Assembly: GCF_000830005.1 (NCBI RefSeq)
Contig: NZ_CP010407.1
Span: 5,770,001-5,834,000 of the forward strand
DNA from: Streptomyces vietnamensis
GTDB lineage: Bacteria > Actinomycetota > Actinomycetes > Streptomycetales > Streptomycetaceae
DNA length: 64,000 nt
Direction of reading: 5' to 3'
This document shows, piece after piece, positions 34,109-42,656 of the stretch (positions within the stretch are counted from its first letter, which is position 1; each line of letters begins with the position of its first letter). The notes beneath the pieces are model-generated. The model was not told where the DNA came from, did no database searches, and worked only from the letters and a program-made list of their open reading frames with translations. The position numbers and the translations under genes were made by a program.

Positions 34109-36183
34109 GAGGTGGGTGACCCTCCGGTCTGCGGGGACGGTCGCAGGGCGAGTACGTGCGCGGGCGTGACGCCCGGTTCCAGGCGCACGTAAGCGGCCCT
34201 GCCCCAGTGATAGGTCTCGCCGGTGAGCTCGTCGCGCACCGGCACGGTCTCGTGCCAGTCGAGGCCGAGTTCCGGCATGTTCAACGAGAGTGAAGCCTCC
34301 TGGGTGTGGTGCGGGTCGAGGTTGACGACCACCAGAACGATGTTCGAACCCGAACGCTTCGAGTACGCGATCACCTGCGGGTTGTCGGTGTCGTGGAAGG
34401 TCAGGTTCCGCAGCCGGCGGAGGGCCGGGTGGCGGCGCCTGATCCGGTTCAGGGCGGTGATCAGCGGGGTGATCGTCGTCCCGGCGCGCTCCGCCGACTC
34501 CCAGTCGCGGGGCCTCAGTTCGTACTTCTCCGAGTCGAGGTACTCCTCGCTGCCCTCCCGCAGCGGGGTGTTCTCGCACAGCTCGTACCCGGCGTACATG
34601 CCCCAGGAGGGCGACAGCGTCGCCGCGAGCACCGCCCGCGCCTCGAACGCGGGCCGGCCGCCCTCCTGGAGGTAGGCGTGCAGGATGTCGGGGGTGTTCA
34701 CGAAGAAGTTCGGCCGCATCTGCGCGGCCGTTTCCCCGGACAGCTCGGTGAGGTACTCCGTCAGCTCCTCCTTGGTGTTGCGCCAGGTGAAGTACGTGTA
34801 CGACTGCTGGAAACCGATCGCGCCGAGCGTCCGCATCATCGCCGGCCGGGTGAACGCCTCCGCCAGGAAGATCACGTCCGGATCGGCCCGGTTGATCTCG
34901 CCGATCACCCGCTCCCAGAACACCACCGGCTTGGTGTGCGGGTTGTCCACGCGGAAGATCCGCACCCCGTGGTCCATCCAGTGGCGCAGGATCCGCACGG
35001 TCTCCGCGACGATCCCGTCCATGTCCTTGTCGAACGCGATCGGATAGATGTCCTGGTACTTCTTCGGCGGGTTCTCCGCGTACGCGATCGAACCGTCCGG
35101 CCGGTGGTGGAACCACTCCGGGTGCTTCTCCACCCACGGGTGGTCGGGGGAGCACTGGAGCGCGAAGTCGAGCGCGATCTCCAGGCGCAGCTCCCGGGCC
35201 TTCGCCACGAACGCGTCGAAGTCCTCGAAGGTCCCCAGGTCCGGGTGGAGCGCGTCGTGCCCGCCCTCCGGCGAGCCGATCGCCCACGGCACGCCCACGT
35301 CGCTCGGCGCGGCCGAAAGCGAGTTGTTGGGGCCCTTGCGGTGGGTCTCGCCGATCGGGTGCACCGGCGGCAGGTAGACGACGTCGAAGCCCATCGCGGC
35401 GATCGCCGGGAGCCGTTCGGCGGCGGTGCGGAAGTTCCCCGGGACCGTACGCCCCTTCACCTTCCGCACCCCCTCCGAGCGCGGGAAGAACTCGTACCAG
35501 GAGCCGAACAGGGCCCGCTCGCGCTCCACCTGGAGCGGCAACGCGGGGGAGGCGGAGAGGAGTTCGCGCAGCGGGTGGCGGTCCAGGGCGTCGACCACCT
35601 GCGGGGCGAGCGCGGCGGCGAGCCGCACGGCCGCCGGACGCGACACGTCGCGCAGCACGTCCGCCGCCGCGAGCACGGCCTCCCGGCCGCCGCCCTTCTT
35701 CGGGACGCCCTTCGCGGCCCGCTCGTGCAGCTCGGCGCCCTCGGCGAGGACCAGTTCGGAGTCGATCCCGGCCGGGATCTTGATCCGCGCCGTGTGGCGC
35801 CAGGTGGCCACCGGGTCGCTCCAGGCCTCCACGGTGTACGTCCAGAGGCCCTCGGCGTCCGGGGTGACCTCGGCGCCCCACCGGTCGGTGCCCGGGGCCA
35901 GTTCGCGCATCGGGGTCCAGGGTCCTGGCCGGCCCGACGGGCCGCGCAGCACGACATTGGCGGCGACCGCGTCGTGGCCCTCGCGGAAGACGGTCGCCGT
36001 CACCTCGAAGGTCTCTCCGGCCACCGCCTTCGCGGGGCGCCGGCCACAGTCGACCAGCGGGCGGACGTCCAGTACGGGAATGCGTCCCATGAGCGGATTC
36101 ACAGCATCACCTGACGGGTTACGGGGGTGCGGGTGGTGGTGCGCTCTTTCTAGCTCCGTCGGCGGCCGGCGGGTTGCGGGCAT
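34105..36183 (-). CDS. glgE: Alpha-1,4-glucan:maltose-1-phosphate maltosyltransferase GlgE
   Basis: Extends alpha-1,4-glucan with maltosyl units from maltose 1-phosphate. The product is up to 692 residues (GH13_3): an N-terminal beta domain (about 40-135, with [12 protein letters not shown] and [27 protein letters not shown]), a helical insert, and the catalytic barrel with nucleophile Asp in [18 protein letters not shown], Glu in [14 protein letters not shown] and Asp in [13 protein letters not shown]. The ATG at 36183 has an AGGAG site and an MPAT N-terminus like that recalled for S. coelicolor GlgE. GTG at 36102 behind AGGTGA is the alternative. It heads the operon with treS. Confidence 0.95.
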
Positions 36184-36374
36184 GACGGCTCCTGTCCGCG
36201 TTCACTCGAATGGCGGGTCCACAGGGATGAACAAGGGGGGAACGGAGGCTCGGAGGAGACGGGTTCGGGGGTTGTACCGGAGGAGCCTTCCACGGTCCTC
36301 GGGCGGGCAATCCGGCGCTTTGTTAACTACTCGGGCGTAGTCGCGTCGGCAAGCGCACGACCCGGACAAGAAAA

Positions 36375-36401
36375 GAGCCCCGCCTTTGTGGGGCGGGGCT
36401 C
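36375..36401 (-). terminator. Intrinsic terminator after the NmrA-like gene
   Basis: GAGCCCCGCC/GGCGGGGCTC arms with a seven-base loop are followed on the minus strand by TTTTCTTG. This gives a classical stem and U-tract 16 bases after the stop codon. Confidence 0.85.
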
Positions 36402-36416
36402 GATCGGCGTTCCGGG

Positions 36417-37358
36417 TCAGGCGCGCGGCGAGGCGTCCGGGGTCTCCGCGTCCGACGACCACACCTGCCAGGGCTGGCGGGCCACCCACTCCTCCACCGG
36501 GGCCGGTTCCAGGCCGAGGACCTCCGACGACACCCCGTCGTCGTCCGTCATCAGGAGCGGATCGGCGCCGCTCGCCATGTAGTGGTAGATCCCCGCGACC
36601 CCGGCCGCCGTCTCCGGGCCGAGCAGCTGCGCCAGGCCCTGCTCGAACACGGCCGGATCCAGCTCCTCGTACCGCACCGTCCGGCCGAGGCCCCGCCCGA
36701 AGGCCTCGGCGAGCTCACGGCCCGTCAGGGCGCGGTCGCCGCCGATGTCGAAGGTCCGGCCCTCCAGGTCCTCCCGGGTGAGCGCCGCGAGCGCCGCCTC
36801 CGCGAGGCCCCGGTGCGACAGCCACGCCGTCCGCGCGGACTCCGGCAGGGGGTAGGCGAGGACGCCCTCGTCGACCAGGGCGGGCCCGTTCCACGGCGAG
36901 AACAGGTTGTCCAGGTACACCGGCGGCCTGACCACCACGAGCGGCACCCCGCTGTCCCGCAGGACCTGCTCCGCGAGCCGCCGCGTCTCGAAGGCGGCGA
37001 CGTCCGTCGGGCCCAGCGGAAGCCGGGTGTTGGCGTTGAACACGAGCCGTTCCGTGCCCGCCGCGAGCGCGGCCTCCGCGATGTTCCGCGCGTACGCCTC
37101 CACCCGCGTCCCGTCGTACACGAGCGGCATCGTGACGAACGCGTGCGTGGTCCCCGAGAACAGTCGCCGCACGTCCCCCGGCACCCCCAGGTCCCCGGCG
37201 AGGAAGAAGGCCCCCGGCAGCGGCGGCCGGTCCGCCTCCGGGCGCCGGGTCAGGGTCCGCACCCGGTGGTGCCGCTCGGCGAGGAGGCGGGCCACCGCGC
37301 CGCCCTGGAAGCCGGTCGCGCCCACGACCGCCACCCGCATCGGAATCTCACTGTCCAT
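36417..37358 (-). CDS. NmrA-like NAD(P)-binding protein
   Basis: A 313-residue Rossmann protein of the NmrA/atypical SDR group. The cofactor motif is VAVVGATGFQGGAVARLLAERHHRVRTLTRRP (GATGxxG), and no SDR catalytic YxxxK is obvious, as usual for NmrA-type redox sensors and NAD(P)H:quinone reductases. The likely start is the ATG at 37358; an ATG at 37340 is also possible. It is divergent from an AraC regulator 118 bases away, a common pairing in which the regulator controls the reductase. It ends in an intrinsic terminator toward glgE. Confidence 0.82.
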   Translation of the reverse strand: MDSEIPMRVAVVGATGFQGGAVARLLAERHHRVRTLTRRPEADRPPLPGAFFLAGDLGVPGDVRRLFSGTTHAFVTMPLVYDGTRVEAYARNIAEAALAAGTERLVFNANTRLPLGPTDVAAFETRRLAEQVLRDSGVPLVVVRPPVYLDNLFSPWNGPALVDEGVLAYPLPESARTAWLSHRGLAEAALAALTREDLEGRTFDIGGDRALTGRELAEAFGRGLGRTVRYEELDPAVFEQGLAQLLGPETAAGVAGIYHYMASGADPLLMTDDDGVSSEVLGLEPAPVEEWVARQPWQVWSSDAETPDASPRA

Positions 37359-37476
37359 GTGTGTCCAAGGCCCTTCGATAGGCTGTCGTCGCTGTCGTGT
37401 CGGCGTCCCTCCAGGCTCCCCGCGACGGCTTCGGCCGTTCAATTAACAAACCGGGGCGGAAGTTGAAGGATCGTCC

Positions 37477-38493
37477 ATGGAAACCGTGGGAACCGACCGT
37501 CACGACCAGCGCGACCCCCTCGACCGGCGCGACCCCCTCGATCCGCCCGGCGACGGCGAGCACGAGGACCTGCTGAGCGAGCTCCTCAAACCCCTCCGGC
37601 TCACCGGCGTCTTCGACAGCCGCTGGCACGTCCGCGCCCCCTGGGCCATCGAGGGCGACGCCGAACGCAGCTGCGCCGTCCTCCACTACGTCGTCGAGGG
37701 CGGCTGCTGGATCACCGCCGACGGCGAGGCCCCCGTCGAACTCCACGCCGGCGACCTCGTCGTCTTCCCCACCGGCGCCGCGCACCGCCTCTCCGACCGG
37801 CCCGAACGCCAGGGCGTCCCGCTCAAGGCCGTCCTGCCCGAACGGCAGCCCGGCACCTCCGGCGAGATCGTCATCGAGGGCAGCGGACCCGAGAGCCGCC
37901 TCCTGTGCGCCGGCCTCCACTACGACGCCAGCGCCGCCACCGGCCTCTACACCTCCCTGCCCTGGGCCCTCGTCCTCGACGGCCACCAGGTCGACCGCGA
38001 ACCGCTGCTCCGCGACACCCTCCGGCTGCTCGCCGCCCCCGACCGGCCCGTCGGCCCCGGCGACCGGCTCATCACCCTGCGCGCCTTTGAGATGGCGCTC
38101 GTCCTCGCGCTCCGCCCGCTGCTCCGCGAGCTCGCCGACAACCCGGCCTCGCTGCCGCTGCTCCGCCACCCCGGGATCAGCCGGGCGGTCGTCATGATGG
38201 CGACCCGGTTCGCCGAGCCCTGGACCATCGACTCCGTCGCCCGGGAGGTGGGCATGTCCCGCTCCGCCTTCACCGCCGCCTTCCGCGAACTCGTCGGCGA
38301 CTCCCCGGCCCGGTACCTCGCCGCCCGCCGCATGCAGGAGGCCGGCCGGCTCCTCACCGAGACCTCGCTCCCGCAGTCGGCCCTGCCCGAACGCGTCGGC
38401 TACCGCAGCGCCGTCGGCTTCCACCTCGCGTTCCGGAAGTGGTTCGGGGTGACCCCCGGCGAGTACCGGGCGGGCGAGGTCAGGGCCGCCTGA
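37477..38493 (+). CDS. AraC family regulator with cupin sensor
   Basis: A 338-residue regulator. The N-terminal cupin (about 30-160, with CAVLHYVVEGGCWITADGEAPVELHAGDLVVFPTGAAHRL) binds an unknown ligand. The C-terminal double HTH (about 235-335, WTIDSVAREVGMSRSAFTAAFRELVGDSPARYLAARRMQEAGRLL...) is typical of AraC/XylS. The ATG at 37477 follows GAAGGA. It lies between the divergent NmrA gene and, 140 bases downstream on the same strand, the flavin monooxygenase operon. It could control either or both; the standard pairing favours NmrA. Confidence 0.9.
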   Translation: METVGTDRHDQRDPLDRRDPLDPPGDGEHEDLLSELLKPLRLTGVFDSRWHVRAPWAIEGDAERSCAVLHYVVEGGCWITADGEAPVELHAGDLVVFPTGAAHRLSDRPERQGVPLKAVLPERQPGTSGEIVIEGSGPESRLLCAGLHYDASAATGLYTSLPWALVLDGHQVDREPLLRDTLRLLAAPDRPVGPGDRLITLRAFEMALVLALRPLLRELADNPASLPLLRHPGISRAVVMMATRFAEPWTIDSVAREVGMSRSAFTAAFRELVGDSPARYLAARRMQEAGRLLTETSLPQSALPERVGYRSAVGFHLAFRKWFGVTPGEYRAGEVRAA

Positions 38494-38541
38494 TCCGCCC
38501 GACCTGACATCTTCGGGAGCCCCTGGACGGTTCTTAAGGAC

Positions 38542-38572
38542 CCCTGGACGGACGTTCATTGTCCGTCCGGGG
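38542..38572. promoter_or_regulatory. Hairpin between the AraC gene and the monooxygenase operon
   Basis: GGACGGAC (38546-38553) and GTCCGTCC (38561-38568) form a stem, extended by CCC/GGG with one G-T pair, around the loop GTTCATT. The sequence CCCTGGACGG also occurs at 38521-38530. It may terminate araC or serve as an operator for the operon starting at 38634. Confidence 0.45.
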
Positions 38573-38633
38573 CACCCCCGGACAGGCTCGGGACCGGCAA
38601 CAGCCGTGGCACCCGAGGAGAGGCGACACACCG

Positions 38634-40064
38634 GTGACGAGGTCCGGGCAGGAGTATCTGGAGGGACTGCGCGACGGGCGCGAGATCTGGCTCGACGGGG
38701 AGCGGGTCAAGGACGTCACCGCCCACCCCGCCTTCCGGGCCTCCGCGGCCTCCTTCGCCGGCCTGTACGACCTCGCCGACGACCCCGTGCACCGCCCCGT
38801 CCTCGTCCAGGGCGGAGTGCGCCGCGCCGGTGCGGTGCCCCGCTCGTACGAGGAGCTCGTCGCCCGCCGCCGCGCCTTCCGCACCACGGCGCGGGCGAGC
38901 TACGGCTTCCTCGGCCGCACCCCCGACTACATGGCCGCCGGGGCGGCCGGGTTCGCCGCCGCGCCCGCCGTCTTCACCGGCGACGCCTTCGACGGCGCCG
39001 GGCACGCCCTCGCCTTCCACCGGCGGCTCGCCGAGGGCGACCTGCACACCGCGTTCACCCTCACCGACCCGCCGTCCGGCCGCGGCGAGGACGACCTCGC
39101 CCTGCGGGTCGTGGAGGAACGCGACGGCGGGATCGTCGTCCGCGGCGCCAAGACCATCGGCACCGGCGCGGTCTTCGCCGACGAGCTCCTCGTCGGCACC
39201 ATCGAGCCGCTCGCCGCCGACGACACCGAGCACGCCGTCACCTTCTCCGTACGGCTCGACACCCCCGGCCTCAAGCTGATCTCCCGCACCTCCTACGAGG
39301 AGCGCTCCCGGTCCGTCTTCGACCAGCCGCTCTCCTCCCGGTACGACGAGAACGACGCGCTGCTCGTCTGCGAGGACGTCTTCGTGCCCTGGGAACGCGT
39401 CCTCACCTACCGGGACCCGGCCACCACCGCCGCGATCTGGTGGCAGACCCCCGCCTACCTCAACTTCGTCCACCAGTCCGCCACCCGCTTCTGGACCAAG
39501 CTGGAGTTCCTCACCGGCCTCGCGATCCTGATCACCCGCTCGAACGGCACAGGGGACCTGCCGCCCGTCACCCAGGCGATCGGCCGGCTCCTCGGCATGG
39601 TCGCCCAGGCCAAGGCCTTCGTCCTCGCCGCCGAGGCCTCGTACGAGGAGGTCGACGGCGGGCGCGGCGGCGTCCGCCCCGGGCAGGAGATCTCCTTCGC
39701 CCAGCGGATCATGGCCGGCGAGCTGTACCCGCGCGCCGTCCAGGACGTCAAGCTCCTCGCCGGCGGCGCCCTCGTCCAGCTCCCCGCCAGCGGCCGCGAC
39801 CTGCTCCACCCCGAACTCGGGCCGCTGGTCCGCCGCTACTTCGCGACGCCCGGCCATCCCGCCGAGGACCGCGTCAAGCTCCTCAAACTCGCCTGGGACG
39901 CCCTCGGTTCGGAGTTCGCCGGCCGCCACGAGCAGTACGAGCGCTTCTACCACGGCGCCCCGCACGTCTACCTGACCATGCAGACCCGGGCCGGAGCGGC
40001 GGAGGAGTGCGAGAGCCTCGCGCAGGCCTGCCTCGACGGCTACGGCCTGGGGACGACCCGGTGA
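38634..40064 (+). CDS. HpaB-family FADH2-dependent monooxygenase
   Basis: A 476-residue flavin monooxygenase of the 4-hydroxyphenylacetate 3-hydroxylase (HpaB) family, which hydroxylates phenols or related aromatic rings using reduced flavin supplied by a partner reductase. Family segments: RSGQEYLEGLRDGREIWLDGERVKDVTAHPAF at the start, RARASYGFLGRTPDYM, FTLTDPPSGRG, the flavin-site RTSYEERS, and VPWERVLTYRDP with WWQTPAYLNFVHQSATRFWTKLEFLTGLA. No flavin reductase is next to it. GTG at 38634 is the likely start (GAGGAG 13 bases upstream). Its stop overlaps the exporter start (GTGA). It is the first gene of a four-gene operon. Confidence 0.87.
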   Translation: MTRSGQEYLEGLRDGREIWLDGERVKDVTAHPAFRASAASFAGLYDLADDPVHRPVLVQGGVRRAGAVPRSYEELVARRRAFRTTARASYGFLGRTPDYMAAGAAGFAAAPAVFTGDAFDGAGHALAFHRRLAEGDLHTAFTLTDPPSGRGEDDLALRVVEERDGGIVVRGAKTIGTGAVFADELLVGTIEPLAADDTEHAVTFSVRLDTPGLKLISRTSYEERSRSVFDQPLSSRYDENDALLVCEDVFVPWERVLTYRDPATTAAIWWQTPAYLNFVHQSATRFWTKLEFLTGLAILITRSNGTGDLPPVTQAIGRLLGMVAQAKAFVLAAEASYEEVDGGRGGVRPGQEISFAQRIMAGELYPRAVQDVKLLAGGALVQLPASGRDLLHPELGPLVRRYFATPGHPAEDRVKLLKLAWDALGSEFAGRHEQYERFYHGAPHVYLTMQTRAGAAEECESLAQACLDGYGLGTTR

Positions 40065-41512
40065 CGCCCCCCGGACGCGGGGCGCTCGCCCTCCTCGCCT
40101 CCACACAGCTGCTGCTGATCATGGACACCGCGATCGTCAACGTCGCACTGCCCTCCGTCGGCGAGGACCTCGGCTCCGGCTCCACCGGCCTGTCCTGGGT
40201 CGCCAACGCCTACCTCATCGCCTTCGGCGGACTGCTCCTCCTCGGCGGACGCGTCGCCGACCTCCTCGGCCACCGGCGGGTCTTCCTCGGCGGCCTCGGC
40301 CTGCTCGCCGTCGCCTCCGCCGCCGGTGGTCTCGCCCCCGGCGCCGACCTCCTCGTCGCGGCCCGCGCCGTCCAGGGCGTCGGCGCCGCCCTCGCCGCGG
40401 CCGCCGCCTTCGCCCTGCTGCTCCTGCTCTTCCCCGACGGCCCCGCCCGGCACAAGGCCCTCGGCGTCTTCGCCGCCATGGGCGGCCTCGGCGGAGTCCT
40501 CGGCACGGTCCTCGGCGGCGTCCTCACCGACCTCCTCGGCTGGCGCGCCACGTTCTGGCTGAACGTGCTCCTCGCCGCCGTCCTCGCAGCCCTGGCCGTC
40601 CGGATCCTCGCCCCCCGTTCGGGAGCGGTCCTCCGCGGCGGCTTCGACCTCGCCGGGGCGCTCACCGCGACCGCCGGCCTCGGCCTCGTCGCCTACGCCC
40701 TCGTCGGCGGATCCGAGGCCGGTTGGCTCTCCGCCCGTACCCTCGGCGCCGGGGGAGCCGGCCTGGCGCTGCTGCTCGCCTTCGCCGCGGTCGAGACCCG
40801 GGCCGCCGCCCCGCTGGTGCCGCCCTCCGTCCTCGCCCGGCCCGCGCTCCGCCTCGCCAACGTCCTCGCCGCGCTCGCCCAGACCACGCTGTTCCCGATG
40901 TTCTTCCTGGTCAGCCTGTATCTGCAGAGCGTCCTCGGATACGCGCCCCTGGGCGGCGGCCTCGGACTGCTTCCGCTGTCCCTCGTCGTCGTCGCGGTCG
41001 CCCCGCAGACCGGCCGGATCATCTTCCGCATCGGCCTGCACCGGGCCATGACCCTCGGCTTCGTCCTGCTGTGCGCCGGGACCGCGTGGCTGGCCCTCGC
41101 GCTCACCCCGGACGGCACTTATCCGAGCACCGTCCTCGCCCCCAGCCTCCTCCTCGGCGCCGCCCTGCCGCTGGTCATGGTCACCACCAACGTGGCCGCC
41201 ACCGCCGACGCCGCGCCCGAGGAGACCGGACTCGCCTCCGGACTCGTCAACACCAGCCAGCAGTTCGGCTCCGTCCTCGGCCTCGCCGTCCTGGTCGCCG
41301 TCGCCACCACCCGTACGGGAGACACCACCCGTACGGGAGACACCGGCCGCACGGGAGACGCCGGCCGCACCGGGGCCGCCGACGCGGCCCGCGCCGCCGC
41401 CGAGACCGCCGGCTTCCGCGCCGCCCTGCTCACCGGCGCCGCCTTCGCCGCGCTCGCCGCCCTGCTCTCCGTACGCCCGCGCGTACGGGAGCGGGTGCCC
41501 GAGCCGCACTGA
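40061..41512 (+). CDS. DHA2-type MFS exporter
   Basis: A 483-residue integral membrane drug:proton antiporter with about 14 transmembrane helices (EmrB/QacA group). Motifs: LLIMDTAIVNVALPSVGEDLG in helix 1 and LLGGRVADLLGHRRVFLGG after helix 2 (motif A). Residues about 416-441 hold a low-complexity loop, TRTGDT-like, encoded by four 18-bp tandem units. The GTG at 40061 overlaps the upstream stop by four bases. It probably exports the product of the surrounding oxidative genes, or gives self-resistance (inference from operon position). Confidence 0.88.
   Translation: MTPPGRGALALLASTQLLLIMDTAIVNVALPSVGEDLGSGSTGLSWVANAYLIAFGGLLLLGGRVADLLGHRRVFLGGLGLLAVASAAGGLAPGADLLVAARAVQGVGAALAAAAAFALLLLLFPDGPARHKALGVFAAMGGLGGVLGTVLGGVLTDLLGWRATFWLNVLLAAVLAALAVRILAPRSGAVLRGGFDLAGALTATAGLGLVAYALVGGSEAGWLSARTLGAGGAGLALLLAFAAVETRAAAPLVPPSVLARPALRLANVLAALAQTTLFPMFFLVSLYLQSVLGYAPLGGGLGLLPLSLVVVAVAPQTGRIIFRIGLHRAMTLGFVLLCAGTAWLALALTPDGTYPSTVLAPSLLLGAALPLVMVTTNVAATADAAPEETGLASGLVNTSQQFGSVLGLAVLVAVATTRTGDTTRTGDTGRTGDAGRTGAADAARAAAETAGFRAALLTGAAFAALAALLSVRPRVRERVPEPH
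41306..41377 (+). repeat. Four 18-bp tandem units inside the exporter gene
   Basis: Units of ACCACCCGTACGGGAGAC at 41306, 41324, 41342 and 41360, the last two diverged, encode the six-residue repeat TRTGDT. The copy number could vary without a frameshift. Confidence 0.85.
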
Positions 41513-41544
41513 CCGCACATCCCTCCGGAAGAAGGAGCGCTGCC

Positions 41545-42648
41545 TTGTTCGGCGACCCGCGTCACATGACCGAGGACATACGTGCCGCCGACCCGCTGGG
41601 CGCCGACGCCCTGCTCGCCGCGGTGCCCGGGATGAACGAGCGGGCCGACGCGGCCGCGCTGACCGTCGCCCTGCGCGCCCTGGTGCCCGACCTCGAGGAG
41701 GCCGCCGGATGGAGCGTCGGCGGCGCGCTCGCCGCCATGCGGGACCTCGGCATCCTGCTCGGCTCCCTCAAACGGCACGGCGTGCAGCCGCTGGCCGCCG
41801 TCCCCGAGGCCCTGCCCGTCCTCGAACTCCTCGGCCGCCGCACCGACATGATCCCCCGGGACACCGTCCACCACTACACGAGCTGGAACCCCACGGGCCC
41901 CCGCCGCCGCACCTACACCGGCCACCCCACCGAGGCCCGCCTCCAGGACGCGGTACGGATGGTGTTCCCGGGGCTCGTCGCGGCGCTCGAGGACTGCACC
42001 CGGGTCGCCCGCCTCGAACCGTACGACCCCGGGTTCCCGGCCGCCCTCGACCGCATCGCCGGCCACGTCCGGGCCATGGTGGAGTCCATCGACCTCACCG
42101 TCGCCCAGGTCCCGCCCGAGTACTTCGCGCTCACCCTCCGCCCCTACTTCGAGGAGGTCGAGATCGCCGGCCGCGACTACCTCGGCCCGGCCGCCGCACA
42201 GGTCCCGCTCTGGCTGGTCGACCTGACGCTGTGGCAGTGCGACCGCTCCGACGCCGCCTACGACGCCTTCCTCGCCGAGTCCCTGCCGTACGCCCTGCCG
42301 TCCTGGCGCGCCTTCCACGCCCGGCACCGGGGCGGGATCTCCGCCGTCAGCAAGCTGTCGGCGGCCGTCAGCTGGGAGGGCGCCGACCGGCTGCCGCCCG
42401 CGCTCACCGCCTCGGCGGAGGCGCTCGGCCGCGTCCTGCGGATCCTGAAGACCTTCCGGGCCCGGCACCTCGGCATCGCCCGCAAGGCCTACAGCGACGA
42501 CATACGCCTGTACGAGGAGGGCAGCGGCGGGGCCCCCGTCGCGCTGCTGCGCTCGATCCTGGACCTGACCAGGGAGAACGAGACCATGGTGCGCCGCGCG
42601 ACCGCGCAGCGCCGTCCCGCCGGCGCCCCCGTCGGCCCGGCCGCGTAG
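41545..42648 (+). CDS. PrnB-like haem protein (indoleamine dioxygenase superfamily, DUF1864)
   Basis: A 367-residue protein resembling monodechloroaminopyrrolnitrin synthase PrnB, which rearranges a tryptophan indole ring to a phenylpyrrole on a haem of the IDO/TDO superfamily. Similarity features are overall length, the HHYTSWNPTGPRRRTYTGHPTEARLQDAV segment, DLTLWQCDRSDAAYDAF, and a candidate proximal haem ligand His308 in KTFRARHLGIARKAY (PrnB uses His313). The start is taken as TTG 41545, because GAAGGAG sits seven bases before it; the in-frame ATG at 41566 would be too far away. No tryptophan halogenase is present, so the substrate is probably not 7-chlorotryptophan. It is third in the operon. 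Confidence 0.75.
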   Translation: MFGDPRHMTEDIRAADPLGADALLAAVPGMNERADAAALTVALRALVPDLEEAAGWSVGGALAAMRDLGILLGSLKRHGVQPLAAVPEALPVLELLGRRTDMIPRDTVHHYTSWNPTGPRRRTYTGHPTEARLQDAVRMVFPGLVAALEDCTRVARLEPYDPGFPAALDRIAGHVRAMVESIDLTVAQVPPEYFALTLRPYFEEVEIAGRDYLGPAAAQVPLWLVDLTLWQCDRSDAAYDAFLAESLPYALPSWRAFHARHRGGISAVSKLSAAVSWEGADRLPPALTASAEALGRVLRILKTFRARHLGIARKAYSDDIRLYEEGSGGAPVALLRSILDLTRENETMVRRATAQRRPAGAPVGPAA

Positions 42649-42656
42649 GAGCCGAG

